Positions 24,384 to 33,140 of a stretch of 43,516 bases of DNA are shown here, piece by piece. The stretch comes from Komagataeibacter sp. FXV3 (GTDB taxonomy: Bacteria > Pseudomonadota > Alphaproteobacteria > Acetobacterales > Acetobacteraceae), in assembly GCF_015155755.1 (NCBI RefSeq), contig NZ_VWPI01000164.1, forward strand, positions 1 through 43,516, read 5' to 3'. The notes under the pieces were generated by a model. The model saw nothing but the letters and a program-made list of their open reading frames with translations, was not told the origin of the DNA and ran no database searches. The first letter of the stretch is position 1; every line of letters starts with the position of its first letter. Both the position numbers and the translations under genes were made by a program.

Positions 24384-25526
24384 ATGACCCATGACATAAC
24401 CCCCATCACCATGCCTAAATTCGGGCTGGCCATGACCGAAGGCAAGATTGCCGGGTGGATGGTCGAACCGGACACGGCCATCAAAACCGGTGACGAGCTG
24501 GTTGATATCGAAACCAGCAAGATCACCAATGCCTTTGAAAGCCCCGTAACCGGCACGCTGCGGCGACAGGTCGCAAGCAACGGGGAAATGCTGCCCGTGG
24601 GTGCGCTGATTGGCGTTGTGGCCGACCCGGCGGTGCCGGATACGGATATTGACGCCTTCATTACCCGCTTCCAGACTGAATTTGCGGCATCAGCCGATGC
24701 GCAGTCGGACAGTGCGCCGGCTGATGAACCGGTCATGATGACGGTGGGCGATCATACCCTGCGCGTGCATGAACGGGGGGAAGGCGATGGCACGCCCCTG
24801 CTGCTGATCCATGGGTTTGGCGGTGACCTGAAAAACTGGATGCTCAATCACGCAGCCCTTGCGCATGGGCGACGTGTCATTGCCTTTGACCTGCCGGGAC
24901 ATGGCGGATCATCAAAGGATGTCGGGCCGGGCACGCTGGCGTTCTTTGCCGATGTTACGGCGCAGCTTCTGGCGCAGCTTAAAATTGAACAGGCGCATGT
25001 CATGGGGCATTCGCTGGGTGGTGGTATTGCGCTGACACTGGCGCAGACTGTTCCGCAGAGCGTGGCCTCGCTGGTGCTGGTGGCGCCTGCCGGGCTTGGG
25101 CCGCAGATCAACATGACCTTCATCAACGGCTTTATCGAAGCCGATCGCGTGCGCGCGGTGCAGGACGTGCTGAAATACCTTGTGCATGACAAATCACTGA
25201 TCGGGCGGCGCATGTCAGATGACGTGCTGCGCTATAAACGGCTGGATGGAGTGCAGGCCGCACTGCGCACGGTGGCGGATGCCTGTTTCCCGGGCGGGCA
25301 TCAGGGCGATGACCTGCGTCCCGCGCTGGCGGCGGTGGATATTCCGGTAACCGTGATCTGGGGCCGGGAAGATGAAATCCTGCCCGCGACACAGGCCGAT
25401 GGCCTGTCCACGGCCGTTGAACGGCACATCCTGCCGGATATCGGGCATATGCCCCAGCTGGAAAGCGCAGCCAGAGTTAATGAAATGGTGGAGGAATTCA
25501 TGAAATCGAAAGTCGTCGCTACATAA
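24384..25526 (+). CDS. acoC: Acetoin dehydrogenase E2: lipoyl domain fused to alpha/beta hydrolase
   Basis: A 380-residue protein. The N-terminal lipoyl domain (about 5-80) carries the lipoylated K46 in IETSKITN. After an acidic, alanine-rich linker, an alpha/beta-hydrolase domain begins near residue 118 with HGFGGDLKNW, nucleophile S210 in GHSLGGG, acid D330 in GREDEIL and base H355 in IGHMPQ. This two-domain form is the AcoC type of acetoin complexes, in which the hydrolase fold replaces the usual CoA acetyltransferase domain. No peripheral subunit-binding domain for E3 is recognisable in the linker. No dihydrolipoyl dehydrogenase gene follows, so E3 must come from elsewhere. It is last in acoABC, with hairpin copy C of the repeat 45 bp after its stop. 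Confidence 0.88.
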   Translation: MTHDITPITMPKFGLAMTEGKIAGWMVEPDTAIKTGDELVDIETSKITNAFESPVTGTLRRQVASNGEMLPVGALIGVVADPAVPDTDIDAFITRFQTEFAASADAQSDSAPADEPVMMTVGDHTLRVHERGEGDGTPLLLIHGFGGDLKNWMLNHAALAHGRRVIAFDLPGHGGSSKDVGPGTLAFFADVTAQLLAQLKIEQAHVMGHSLGGGIALTLAQTVPQSVASLVLVAPAGLGPQINMTFINGFIEADRVRAVQDVLKYLVHDKSLIGRRMSDDVLRYKRLDGVQAALRTVADACFPGGHQGDDLRPALAAVDIPVTVIWGREDEILPATQADGLSTAVERHILPDIGHMPQLESAARVNEMVEEFMKSKVVAT

Positions 25527-25571
25527 AGGTAAAAACCTGAATACAGGCTGTATTCGTAGAATTTTCCCACT

Positions 25572-25620
25572 GATAAATAAAAGTTTCCGGGTGCCGCCTT
25601 TTTTCAAAAAGGCGGCATTC
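25572..25620 (+). repeat. Interspersed palindromic repeat, copy C (half copy), with terminator hairpin
   Basis: GATAAATAAAAGTTTCCGGG is followed by a perfect stem, TGCCGCCTTTTT at 25592-25603 with AAAAAGGCGGCA at 25606-25617. Only the first half of the family consensus is present. Its position 45 bp after acoC and its T-rich stem make it a plausible transcription terminator for the operon. Confidence 0.7.
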
Positions 25621-25927
25621 CCGTGTTTTACCTTAAGCGACCATGCCGAAAGCATTCTTATGGAATGCTGGATATTCCACTGGCAGGATTCAGGAATGGT
25701 TCTTTATGCACGGAACTGTTTCTAATTAATAACGATATCGAATACTGTCCCCCTTTCGCCTGTAATGTTTCGTATTGCGAAAAATTTTCTGTGACTGCAG
25801 GTCACCAGAAGGTGTGCCCCACGGACTTGCCATGCCACCCCCGATGTGTATTCACTTGGAGCATAACAAAGCGGCAAAGCAAGAACAGTCGGACTGGAAA
25901 ACCAGTTACGGCACGGGAATAATAATA
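25621..25927. other. Leader region of the xylulokinase unit
   Basis: No gene is supported. AGCATTC at 25651-25657 pairs exactly with GAATGCT at 25663-25669, a hairpin or operator without a T-tract. ACTGG/CCAGT flanks AAA near 25895-25907, close to the start codon. The region presumably contains the promoter for xylB and the following two genes. Confidence 0.4.
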
Positions 25928-27397
25928 ATGTTTGTCGGAATTGATCTGGGCACGTCCGCCCTCAAGGCCGTTCTGGTTGACGGCAACCAGCATGTCATAG
26001 GCAGTCATTCATATCCGTTGCGTGTCAGTTCGCCCCATCCGGGGTGGAACGAACAGGCACCACAGGACTGGTGGACGGCGCTGCTGGGTGCGATGGACGC
26101 GCTGGCCGCCGCCCATCCGGCCGAAATGGCGCAGGTTACGGGCATGGGCCTGTCCGGTCAGCAGCATGGCGCGGTCCTGCTGGGGCGGGATGGTGATGTG
26201 CTGCGCCCGTGCATCCTGTGGAATGACGTGCGCGCGGTGGCGCAATGCGCGGAATTTGAACGCAGGTTTCCCCAGAGTCGTGAAATATGCGGCAACATCG
26301 CCATGCCGGGCTTTACCGCGCCCAAGCTGCTGTGGGTGGCAGAACATGAACCGGGGGTCTTTGCCGCCACCCGCCATGTCCTGCTGCCCAAGGCATGGCT
26401 GCGTTACCGCATGACCGGCGACATGATCGAGGACATGTCGGATGCGGCGGGTTCGCTATGGCTGGATGTGGGGCGTCGCTGCTGGTCCGATGATGCGCTG
26501 GCGGCGACCGGCCTGCGGCGTGACAACATGCCGGCACTGGTGGAAGGCACGGCGCCCGCAGGTATTCTGGATTCAGCACTGGCCCGGCGCTGGGGCATGA
26601 ATGCGCGCCCGGTCATGGCGGGCGGTGCCGGTGATAACGCGGCGGGTGCCGTGGGGCTGGGCGCGGTCAGGGCAGGGTCGTCTTTCCTGTCGCTGGGGAC
26701 ATCGGGCGTGCTGTGGGTGACAACCGACCGGTTTCGGCCGCATCCACAGGGTGGGATCCATGCTTTCTGCCATGCCGTGCCCGATATGTGGCACCAGATG
26801 GGGGTGACACTGTCGGCTGCGTCTTCGCTGGCATGGTGGGCGCGTACGACCGGCATGGCGGAGCGCGACCTGCTGGCGGAACTGCCCGCGCATGTGACGC
26901 GGCCATCGCCTGTTGTTTTCCTGCCGTATCTGTCGGGTGAACGGACACCCTATAATGACGGGCGTATCCGCGGCATGTTTGCCGGCCTGTCCCATAACAC
27001 CACGCGCGCGGACATGACGCAGGCCGTGCTGGAAGGTGTCGCCTTTTCCTTCCGCGATGTGGTGGATGCGCTGGCGAATGCCGGTTCCATCGTGACACAG
27101 GCGGACGTGATCGGTGGCGGATCCAACAGCCGCACATGGGTTTCCATCCTGTCCAGCGTCACGGGTCTGTCGCTGCACCGACTGGCGCATGGGGAGCAGG
27201 GGGGCGCATTTGGCGCCGCCCGCCTGGCCCGCATTGCCGTGACGGGGGAGGCGGTGGAGGCCGTCTGCCTGCCACAGCAGCGCGAGGAAACACTGGATCC
27301 CGATCCCGAACTGGTCAGCGCCTATGCCGCGCCGCTGGCGTTTTACCGCAGGCTTTATCCTGCCCTTCGTTCCGCAATGGATGCGCAGCCCGCCTGA
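25928..27397 (+). CDS. xylB: Xylulokinase (FGGY family)
   Basis: A 489-residue cytosolic kinase that phosphorylates D-xylulose to xylulose 5-phosphate for the pentose phosphate pathway. The N-terminal phosphate-binding motif is GIDLGTSALKAV (4-15), the sugar-site motif SGQQHG (76-81), the catalytic base D236 in GGAGDNAAGA, and the C-terminal FGGY signature region is ADVIGGGSNSRTWVSI. The ATG at 25928 is used because the family begins with this phosphate motif; the open frame upstream to 25775 shows no homology. It probably forms a transcription unit with the secreted beta-propeller protein and the sugar porter downstream. A pentitol or pentose route (arabitol, xylitol, xylose) is likely, but no isomerase or polyol dehydrogenase is in the window. 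Confidence 0.9.
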   Translation: MFVGIDLGTSALKAVLVDGNQHVIGSHSYPLRVSSPHPGWNEQAPQDWWTALLGAMDALAAAHPAEMAQVTGMGLSGQQHGAVLLGRDGDVLRPCILWNDVRAVAQCAEFERRFPQSREICGNIAMPGFTAPKLLWVAEHEPGVFAATRHVLLPKAWLRYRMTGDMIEDMSDAAGSLWLDVGRRCWSDDALAATGLRRDNMPALVEGTAPAGILDSALARRWGMNARPVMAGGAGDNAAGAVGLGAVRAGSSFLSLGTSGVLWVTTDRFRPHPQGGIHAFCHAVPDMWHQMGVTLSAASSLAWWARTTGMAERDLLAELPAHVTRPSPVVFLPYLSGERTPYNDGRIRGMFAGLSHNTTRADMTQAVLEGVAFSFRDVVDALANAGSIVTQADVIGGGSNSRTWVSILSSVTGLSLHRLAHGEQGGAFGAARLARIAVTGEAVEAVCLPQQREETLDPDPELVSAYAAPLAFYRRLYPALRSAMDAQPA

Positions 27398-27506
27398 ACG
27401 GGCGCTGCGTCATGCTTGTGGCATGTCCCGACCGGGTAAAAGGCTGTTATAGCCTATAACGACCATGTCGCCCATATCGGGCATGAACAGGGGAACAGAG
27501 AGCGTT

Positions 27507-28634
27507 ATGAAAACAGGCCCATTCAACAGGACATTATATAGCGCATGTGCGGCCGCCGTGCTGGGACTTCTGCCCCCCGTAGGGGCGGTTGCCCGCGATA
27601 GTGTGGATCATGGGGCGGCCCCGTCGGGCAATATCAGCGTTGTCGCGCGCTTCTACGACATGCAGCCCTCGGGCATCGCAACCCTGCCTGACGGGCGCAT
27701 TGTACTGGCCTTCCCGCGCAGTGCCGCCGACCATAAGGGACCACGCCTGGGCGTGCTGCACAAAGGCAAGGCCATCCCCTTTCCCGATGAGGCAACGCAG
27801 GCGCATTTTGTCTCCCCCCTTGGCATGACGGTGGATGCAACCGGCCGGCTGTGGATCGTGGATGAAGGGATTGTTGCCGGACAGACAACGCCAGCCGCCC
27901 CGTCGCTGATCGGGCTGGATGGGCATACCGGGCAGATCGTGGCGACCATACCGCTGGGCGCTGGTGCCACGCGGTCCGACAGCCATGTCAATGACGTGCG
28001 TGTGGACATGACACATGGCGCGCAGGGCACGGCCTATATCAGTGATACCTCGCTTATGGATCATCCGGCGATCATCGTTGTCGATATTGCCACCGGGCAT
28101 GCGCGGCGTGTGCTGGAAAATGCCCCTTCGACCCGGGCGGAACCGGGCTTCGCCATGGAACTGGACGGGCAGATGCTGCGTTATGACATGGCGCACCCGG
28201 CCATGGGACAGGGGGGCATCGATGGTGTGACGCTGAGCACGGATTCAAGCCGCCTGTACTGGCAGCCCCTGTCCAGCCGCAGGCTTTACAGCGTGCCTAC
28301 GGCGCTGCTGGCCGACCCTGCCGTCAAGCCTGCGCAGCTGGAACGCGCCGTGCGTGACGAAGGGGAAGATTCCGTGGTTGATGGTATGGCCACCGGCCCG
28401 GACAATACCCTGTACCTGACGGACATCGAACGCCATGCGGTGCTACGCCGCACGGCGGACGGACATCTGTCCGTTGTCGCGCATGATCCGCGCCTGATCG
28501 CCCCCGATGGACTGACCCTGAATGACGGCGCCCTGTGGCTGACGGTCGGCCAGTGGGGACGACTGCCCGTGTTCCATGACGGTCACGACATGGAAGAGCG
28601 GCCATGGCTGGTGGTGCGCATTCCCCTGAAATAA
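27507..28634 (+). CDS. Secreted major-royal-jelly/yellow-type beta-propeller protein
   Basis: A 375-residue protein with a signal peptide (hydrophobic TLYSACAAAVLGLLPPVGAVA, cleavage near VARD), hence periplasmic. The body matches the MRJP/yellow family, a six-bladed propeller related to SMP-30 lactonases: FYDMQPSGIATLPDGRIVLA, PLGMTVDATGRLWIVDEG, HVNDVRVD, AYISDTSL, GIDGVTLSTDSSRLYWQPLS, VVDGMATGPDNTLYLTDIE and IAPDGLTLNDGALWL recur as blade motifs. Bacterial members are thought to be lactonases or binding proteins; the activity is unproven. The ATG at 27507 is preferred to 27465 because it begins a good signal peptide. In the xylB unit it lies 109 bp after xylB and 33 bp before the sugar porter. 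Acetic acid bacteria oxidise sugars to lactones in the periplasm, so a lactone-processing role is a reasonable inference. Confidence 0.8.
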   Translation: MKTGPFNRTLYSACAAAVLGLLPPVGAVARDSVDHGAAPSGNISVVARFYDMQPSGIATLPDGRIVLAFPRSAADHKGPRLGVLHKGKAIPFPDEATQAHFVSPLGMTVDATGRLWIVDEGIVAGQTTPAAPSLIGLDGHTGQIVATIPLGAGATRSDSHVNDVRVDMTHGAQGTAYISDTSLMDHPAIIVVDIATGHARRVLENAPSTRAEPGFAMELDGQMLRYDMAHPAMGQGGIDGVTLSTDSSRLYWQPLSSRRLYSVPTALLADPAVKPAQLERAVRDEGEDSVVDGMATGPDNTLYLTDIERHAVLRRTADGHLSVVAHDPRLIAPDGLTLNDGALWLTVGQWGRLPVFHDGHDMEERPWLVVRIPLK

Positions 28635-28667
28635 GCCTGAAGGGCAAGCTGGAAAGAACGCATAATA

Positions 28668-30035
28668 ATGGCGCATGACAGGCAGACCGCCCCTGGATCC
28701 GGCATCGTGAACCTGATTGCGGGGGTCGCCGCCACGGGCGGCCTTCTGTTCGGGTATGATACCGGCATCATTTCCGCAGCCCTGCTGCAGATCACCACCG
28801 ATTTTACCCTGGGCACACTGGGGCAGCAGATCGTGACATCCGCCATCGTTGCCGGGGCGCTGGGGGGCTGTCTTGTGGCGGCCCCGCTGTCGGACCGGCT
28901 GGGGCGGCGTTACATGATCATGTTTGCCGCCCTTGTATTCATTGTCGGCACGCTGGTTGCTTCCTTGTCGCCCGGGGTGGTGGTGCTGGTCTGCGCACGG
29001 TTCATACTCGGGCTGGCGGTGGGCATGTGTTCGCAGATCGTGCCGGTCTATATCGCGGAAATTGCCCCGCGTGAAAAACGCGGGCAGATGGTGGTCCTGT
29101 TCCAGCTTGCTGTTGTGTCGGGTATCCTTGTGTCCTTCATCGCGGGGTATCTGTGCCGCAATCAGTCATGGCGGCTGATGTTCGGGCTGGGCATCGTGCC
29201 GGCCGTCATCCTGTTTGTCGGCATGTCGGTCCTGCCACGCAGTCCACGCTGGCTGGCCATGAAGGGCAACCTGGAAGGTGCGTTCGAAGTGTTGCAGCGC
29301 CTGCGCAGCGACCCGCAGGCCGCGCGGACGGAACTGGATTCCATTGTCGCCATGCATGATGAACAGGCCCCATGGTCCGCGCTGTTGCAGCCATGGGTGC
29401 GCCCGGCAGTGATTGCATCGGTCGGGGTGGCGTTATTCTGCCAGATTACGGGCATCAATGCGGTGCTGTATTATGCTCCAACCATTTTCGCCGGCGTTGG
29501 TTTTGGACAGGCGTCCGCCCTGCTGACCTCGATTGCCATTGGGGTTGCCATGGTGCTGTCCACCGCGTTTGGCAGCTGGGCGGTGGATGCATGGGGGCGG
29601 CGCAGGCTGCTGCTGCGGCTTATTCCCGGTGCTGTTGTCTCCCTTATGGTGCTGGCAACAATGTTTGCCATCGGGTCAACCCATGGCGTCAATACATGGA
29701 TAACGGCAGCCGCGGTGGTCTGTTACGCCATATTCAATGTTGGCAGCCTGTCTGTCGCCATATGGCTGGTGGGGGCGGAGGTCTATCCCCTGTCGTGCCG
29801 TAGCAAAGGTATGAGCCTGGTGGCGGCAACGCACTGGACGGCGGACCTGCTGATTTCCCTGACCACGCTGTCACTGGTACAGGCGCTGGGGGCGGCGGGT
29901 ACGTTCTGGATGTATGCGGCAATCAACCTGGTCGCATTTGCATTTGTATGGCGTTATGTGCCCGAAACGCGCGGGCGGTCACTGGAAGAAATTGAAACGG
30001 CGCTTAAGGCGGGTACGTTTAATTCCCTGACCTGA
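28668..30035 (+). CDS. Sugar porter, MFS SP family (sugar:H+ symporter)
   Basis: A 455-residue, twelve-helix inner-membrane transporter. Family signatures are GGLLFGYDTGIISAAL in helix 1, SDRLGRRYMI after helix 2, ARFILGLAVGMCSQIVPVYI in helix 4, LPRSPRWLAMKG before the central loop, QITGINAVLYYAPTIF in helix 7, DAWGRRRLLLR and VPETRGRSLEEIE at the end. These place it with XylE, AraE and GalP. Being last in the unit with xylulokinase, it likely imports a pentose or pentitol. It begins 33 bp after the propeller gene and is followed 3 bp later by repeat copy D. The sequence appears intact. Confidence 0.88.
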   Translation: MAHDRQTAPGSGIVNLIAGVAATGGLLFGYDTGIISAALLQITTDFTLGTLGQQIVTSAIVAGALGGCLVAAPLSDRLGRRYMIMFAALVFIVGTLVASLSPGVVVLVCARFILGLAVGMCSQIVPVYIAEIAPREKRGQMVVLFQLAVVSGILVSFIAGYLCRNQSWRLMFGLGIVPAVILFVGMSVLPRSPRWLAMKGNLEGAFEVLQRLRSDPQAARTELDSIVAMHDEQAPWSALLQPWVRPAVIASVGVALFCQITGINAVLYYAPTIFAGVGFGQASALLTSIAIGVAMVLSTAFGSWAVDAWGRRRLLLRLIPGAVVSLMVLATMFAIGSTHGVNTWITAAAVVCYAIFNVGSLSVAIWLVGAEVYPLSCRSKGMSLVAATHWTADLLISLTTLSLVQALGAAGTFWMYAAINLVAFAFVWRYVPETRGRSLEEIETALKAGTFNSLT

Positions 30036-30038
30036 CCA

Positions 30039-30144
30039 GATAAATAAAAGTAAAAGTTTCTGGGCGCCGCCTTTTTTCAAAAAGGTGGCGTCTTGTCGAA
30101 GCTTTTTGAAAAAATCTTCACCAAAAACTTCTTTATGATTTTTT
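30039..30144 (+). repeat. Interspersed palindromic repeat, copy D (fullest copy)
   Basis: It begins GATAAATAAAAG, then AAAGTTTCTGGGCGCCGCC. The central stem CGCCGCCTTTTT (30065-30076) pairs with AAAAAGGTGGCG (30079-30090). A second A/T-rich dyad with GAAGCTTTTTGAAAAAATCTTC follows, then ACCAAAAACTTC-TTTATGATT. It directly follows the sugar-porter stop and may terminate it. A short dyad AGGCTGTTTCAAACAGTCT follows at 30162-30180, resembling the one beside copy B. Bases 30145-30247 otherwise contain nothing recognised. Confidence 0.75.
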
Positions 30145-30247
30145 CAGATGTCCCAGGGGACAGGCTGTTTCAAACAGTCTCTGATAACACGGGTATGGCG
30201 GGACAGTGAAACGTCCGCCATGCTCTGGTTATACAGGAAATGGATAT

Positions 30248-31636
30248 TCAGGGATGGAGATGTCCACGTGCTGGTTCCAGCATGGGCGCGCGCCGACGTG
30301 GCGTGGGGGCAAGCAGTGGCGTTTCGGGCGGCAGAAGGTGATGAAGGATCTTTTCCCCAATAGCGGTCTGCCATAGCCAAAGACTGTTGACCTGCCCGCG
30401 GAAACTGGTTTCGCCTCCCATCGCCCCGGTAGGGCGGAAACCCGATGCCAGACCCAGGCCAAACAGACCCGGAATTTCCTGTCCCGCCGCATTCAGGATA
30501 CCGCATTCCGGGCCGGTCAGGCAGCCATCGGGGGCATCTGTGGACAGGGCGATCGGGCGGTCATGCGCATCGATCATGGTGACGCGGCGGGGACGGTAGC
30601 CAAAACAGGCGATAACGGCATCGGCATTATCTATAATGGCCTGTACCTCCGCATGGTTGTCGTCCTTTATCTGCACATCGCGCAGGCGGGGTTCAGGCGG
30701 GGCGCCTGCAATGCCCATCAACTGCATGGCCAGGTCGCGCGAATCATAACGCAGGCCACCAAAACGGTACACAAACTGGCTGACCGGGCAGATATCATCT
30801 TCATGGAATTCCGTATATCCGTCCGCCACGGCTTCTTCCGCCGTACGGTAAAACAGCTTCAGGCGGGATTTGTGCAGCAGTGTCAGGTTGCCCGGTATGA
30901 TGCGGTCAGCCATGTCACGCATTATGACGCGTGCGACTGACAATGCGCTGCTGGCGCCGCCGATGACGGCAATCCTGGGATTGTCCTGTCCGGCCGTCAT
31001 GGCGCGTAATCTGGCGATGTCATCGGGGGAAAGCAGTTCGTCGGATTGCATGACCCTGCCTGCATGGCGGGGCAACAGGGGGCCTTCAGCCACCATTTCA
31101 TCATGAAGCCGCTGTTCGGGCTGGTGCGCGCCCATCGCCAGTACCACCTTGTTGGCAATGATGTGTTGCGTATGCGCCCCATCACTGGAGATGAGATAGC
31201 CCCGCCATCTGCCATCCACGTTCTGGTGCAGGCTTTTAAGCTGCCATCCGGTCAGGATCCGTGACGCGGGATGGGCGGTGATGAGGGTTGTCAGCACCTG
31301 TCCCACGATATCCAGAAAATCCGCCACGACACGTAGCGGCAATGGAAGCCGCCCATGGTTGCGTATCATTTCCACCATGGGGTGATGGGTCAGGCGTGCA
31401 AGTTCGGGCACCGGGTTATCGGTTATCGCATCGACGAATGTTTCGGCCGCGCTGTCGGAATTGATGACATATCGCCCCAGCATGCCCGAACCGATATGCG
31501 GCCCCTGTTCAACCAGTACAAGACCTTCATCCAGCAGGCGTGGCAGCTCGCCTATGCGTGATGCGGCAAGCAGGACGGCAATGGCGGCCGGGCCGCCACC
31601 GGCAATAAGGACGGGTGTTGCTGTATCTGTGGACAT
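30248..31636 (-). CDS. FAD/NAD(P)-binding oxidoreductase, possibly N-hydroxylating monooxygenase-like
   Basis: A 462-residue protein with an N-terminal FAD dinucleotide fold (IAGGGPAAIAVLLAAS, 11-26) and a second, NAD(P)-type fold near residue 220 (IAVIGGASSALSVARVI). The C-terminus has the FAD-closing region GLFGLGLASGFRPTG, seen in flavoprotein monooxygenases and pyridine-nucleotide oxidoreductases. The two-fold layout recalls ornithine/lysine N-hydroxylases and other class B monooxygenases, but I cannot assign a substrate. It lies 43 bp behind a DegT-type sugar aminotransferase on the same strand, so oxidation of an amino sugar or related product is a possible role (inference). Its ribosome-binding site is weak. 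No signal peptide is seen. Confidence 0.7.
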   Translation of the reverse strand: MSTDTATPVLIAGGGPAAIAVLLAASRIGELPRLLDEGLVLVEQGPHIGSGMLGRYVINSDSAAETFVDAITDNPVPELARLTHHPMVEMIRNHGRLPLPLRVVADFLDIVGQVLTTLITAHPASRILTGWQLKSLHQNVDGRWRGYLISSDGAHTQHIIANKVVLAMGAHQPEQRLHDEMVAEGPLLPRHAGRVMQSDELLSPDDIARLRAMTAGQDNPRIAVIGGASSALSVARVIMRDMADRIIPGNLTLLHKSRLKLFYRTAEEAVADGYTEFHEDDICPVSQFVYRFGGLRYDSRDLAMQLMGIAGAPPEPRLRDVQIKDDNHAEVQAIIDNADAVIACFGYRPRRVTMIDAHDRPIALSTDAPDGCLTGPECGILNAAGQEIPGLFGLGLASGFRPTGAMGGETSFRGQVNSLWLWQTAIGEKILHHLLPPETPLLAPTPRRRAPMLEPARGHLHP

Positions 31637-31679
31637 GGCTGCATGTATCCGTTTTCCATAGGTGATAAGGAACGGGGGC

Positions 31680-32828
31680 TTACATATCTGTGGCGTGGCA
31701 GGCGTTCAGCAGTTCCTGGCACACGTAACGTACCATTTCCGGCGTCATTTCATGCCATAACGGCAGGGACACAATGGAAGATGCAAGCGCGTCGGTTGCC
31801 TGCAGGTCGCCTGCCTTGCAATGGGCAACAAAATAACTCTGTTCATACAGATGGGGGGAAAAATAGGTCGATGTGCCGATCCGCTTTTCTTTCATGCGGG
31901 CAAGTATCGCATTACGGTGTGACGCATATCGTGGTGGCAGGCGCACCGGCAGGAACTGATAGGACATGCGTGCGCCACGCTGCCGCTGGAAGCCGAAACC
32001 GGGCAGAAGGTCGTAATACATCTGTTCTATGCGGCACTTCTTTTCAACCACACTTTCCAGATGGTCCAGTCCCGACAGGGCAAGCAGCGCCCCGATTTCA
32101 GGCAGCTTGGAATTGAGTCCGGGCATTGTGGCGTGGCGGATCTTGCCAAAGCCGAAATTGCCCATTGCACGCAGGGCTTCGATCATGTCGGGGTTGTTGG
32201 CGTAAATGAAACCGCCTTCCCCAATTCCCATTGTTTTTGTTGCGTGCAGGGAACATATGATGGCATGCGGTGAACCAGTGCCGAATCCTTGCCCCTGTGC
32301 GTTATGGGCCCCAAGGGATGCTGCCGCATCTATGACAACGGGAATGCCTGTCTGTTTTTCCAGTTGTGTATAATGATTGATATCGGTTGCATTCCCGAAC
32401 GTGGCATAGGGAAATATTGCTGCAATCTGTTCACCATATTCATGCAGTAATTCATTTTCCGCCGCATGGGACGCCATCCAGTCCGCGGGATCAATGTCAC
32501 AGAACAGTGGCATGAAACCCGCCCACAACACGGCATGCGCCGCCGCTGCGAAAGTAAAGGACGGCATCAGAACATAACGCGCGACACGGGTATCCTTGTG
32601 GCGTGTCGCGTATTTCAGTGCCATCATCAAGCCGATTGTGGCATTGCATACCGTGACGCACTGGCCCACGCCATTGAACATCTGTTCAACCAGGCGTTTT
32701 TCGAATTGCTGATTTATCGGACCGTAATTGGTGTAGATGCCGGAATTTTCCATTGCGATAATGCCATCGGCCAACTGGCTTATTTTCGGAATATTTGAAC
32801 GAATGAATGATATTTCCGTATGGGACAT
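31680..32828 (-). CDS. DegT/DnrJ/EryC1-family PLP sugar aminotransferase
   Basis: A 382-residue cytosolic enzyme. The PLP Schiff-base lysine is K198 in CSLHATKTMGIGEGG, and D167 in VVIDAAAS contacts the PLP nitrogen; both fit the family that aminates nucleotide-linked keto sugars. The N-terminal GIYTNYGPINQQFEKRL and NATIGLMMAL (cofactor phosphate region) also match. Such enzymes supply amino sugars for surface glycans. It appears to be the first gene of a two-gene unit with the FAD protein and is divergent from a GT-like gene. The precise sugar (3-amino or 4-amino) cannot be read from sequence. rmlC and rmlD nearby indicate that dTDP-sugar chemistry is available. Confidence 0.85.
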   Translation of the reverse strand: MSHTEISFIRSNIPKISQLADGIIAMENSGIYTNYGPINQQFEKRLVEQMFNGVGQCVTVCNATIGLMMALKYATRHKDTRVARYVLMPSFTFAAAAHAVLWAGFMPLFCDIDPADWMASHAAENELLHEYGEQIAAIFPYATFGNATDINHYTQLEKQTGIPVVIDAAASLGAHNAQGQGFGTGSPHAIICSLHATKTMGIGEGGFIYANNPDMIEALRAMGNFGFGKIRHATMPGLNSKLPEIGALLALSGLDHLESVVEKKCRIEQMYYDLLPGFGFQRQRGARMSYQFLPVRLPPRYASHRNAILARMKEKRIGTSTYFSPHLYEQSYFVAHCKAGDLQATDALASSIVSLPLWHEMTPEMVRYVCQELLNACHATDM

Positions 32829-33140
32829 TTCTGTATTCCGGTTTTATGAAACAGATGGCCTGATCATGATGTCTGGCGAGTAAAGGAAAATGGCGCATCG
32901 CATCAACCGTATAAGTTAAAAGCAGATAATTCGTGTACATTCAATTCAAATATAAATATATTATTTACCACACGTTTATGTGATTACTGTGTGTGGATGA
33001 AACATACGATATTTTAAAATAACGTTGAAAATTCATGCAATTTCATGATTGATGAATCGTTCCCATCTACACGACATATTCATGGAATAAGTAAAACGAT
33101 CTAATGTTATTTTGTTTTTGATGTAACCCAGTGACACGGG
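32829..33140. other. A+T-rich divergent promoter region
   Basis: This 312-bp gap separates divergent starts (DegT aminotransferase on minus, GT-like gene on plus). It is clearly A+T-rich, especially 32935-33020, unlike the flanking genes. I cannot point to a specific promoter or operator and see no gene. Confidence 0.45.
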
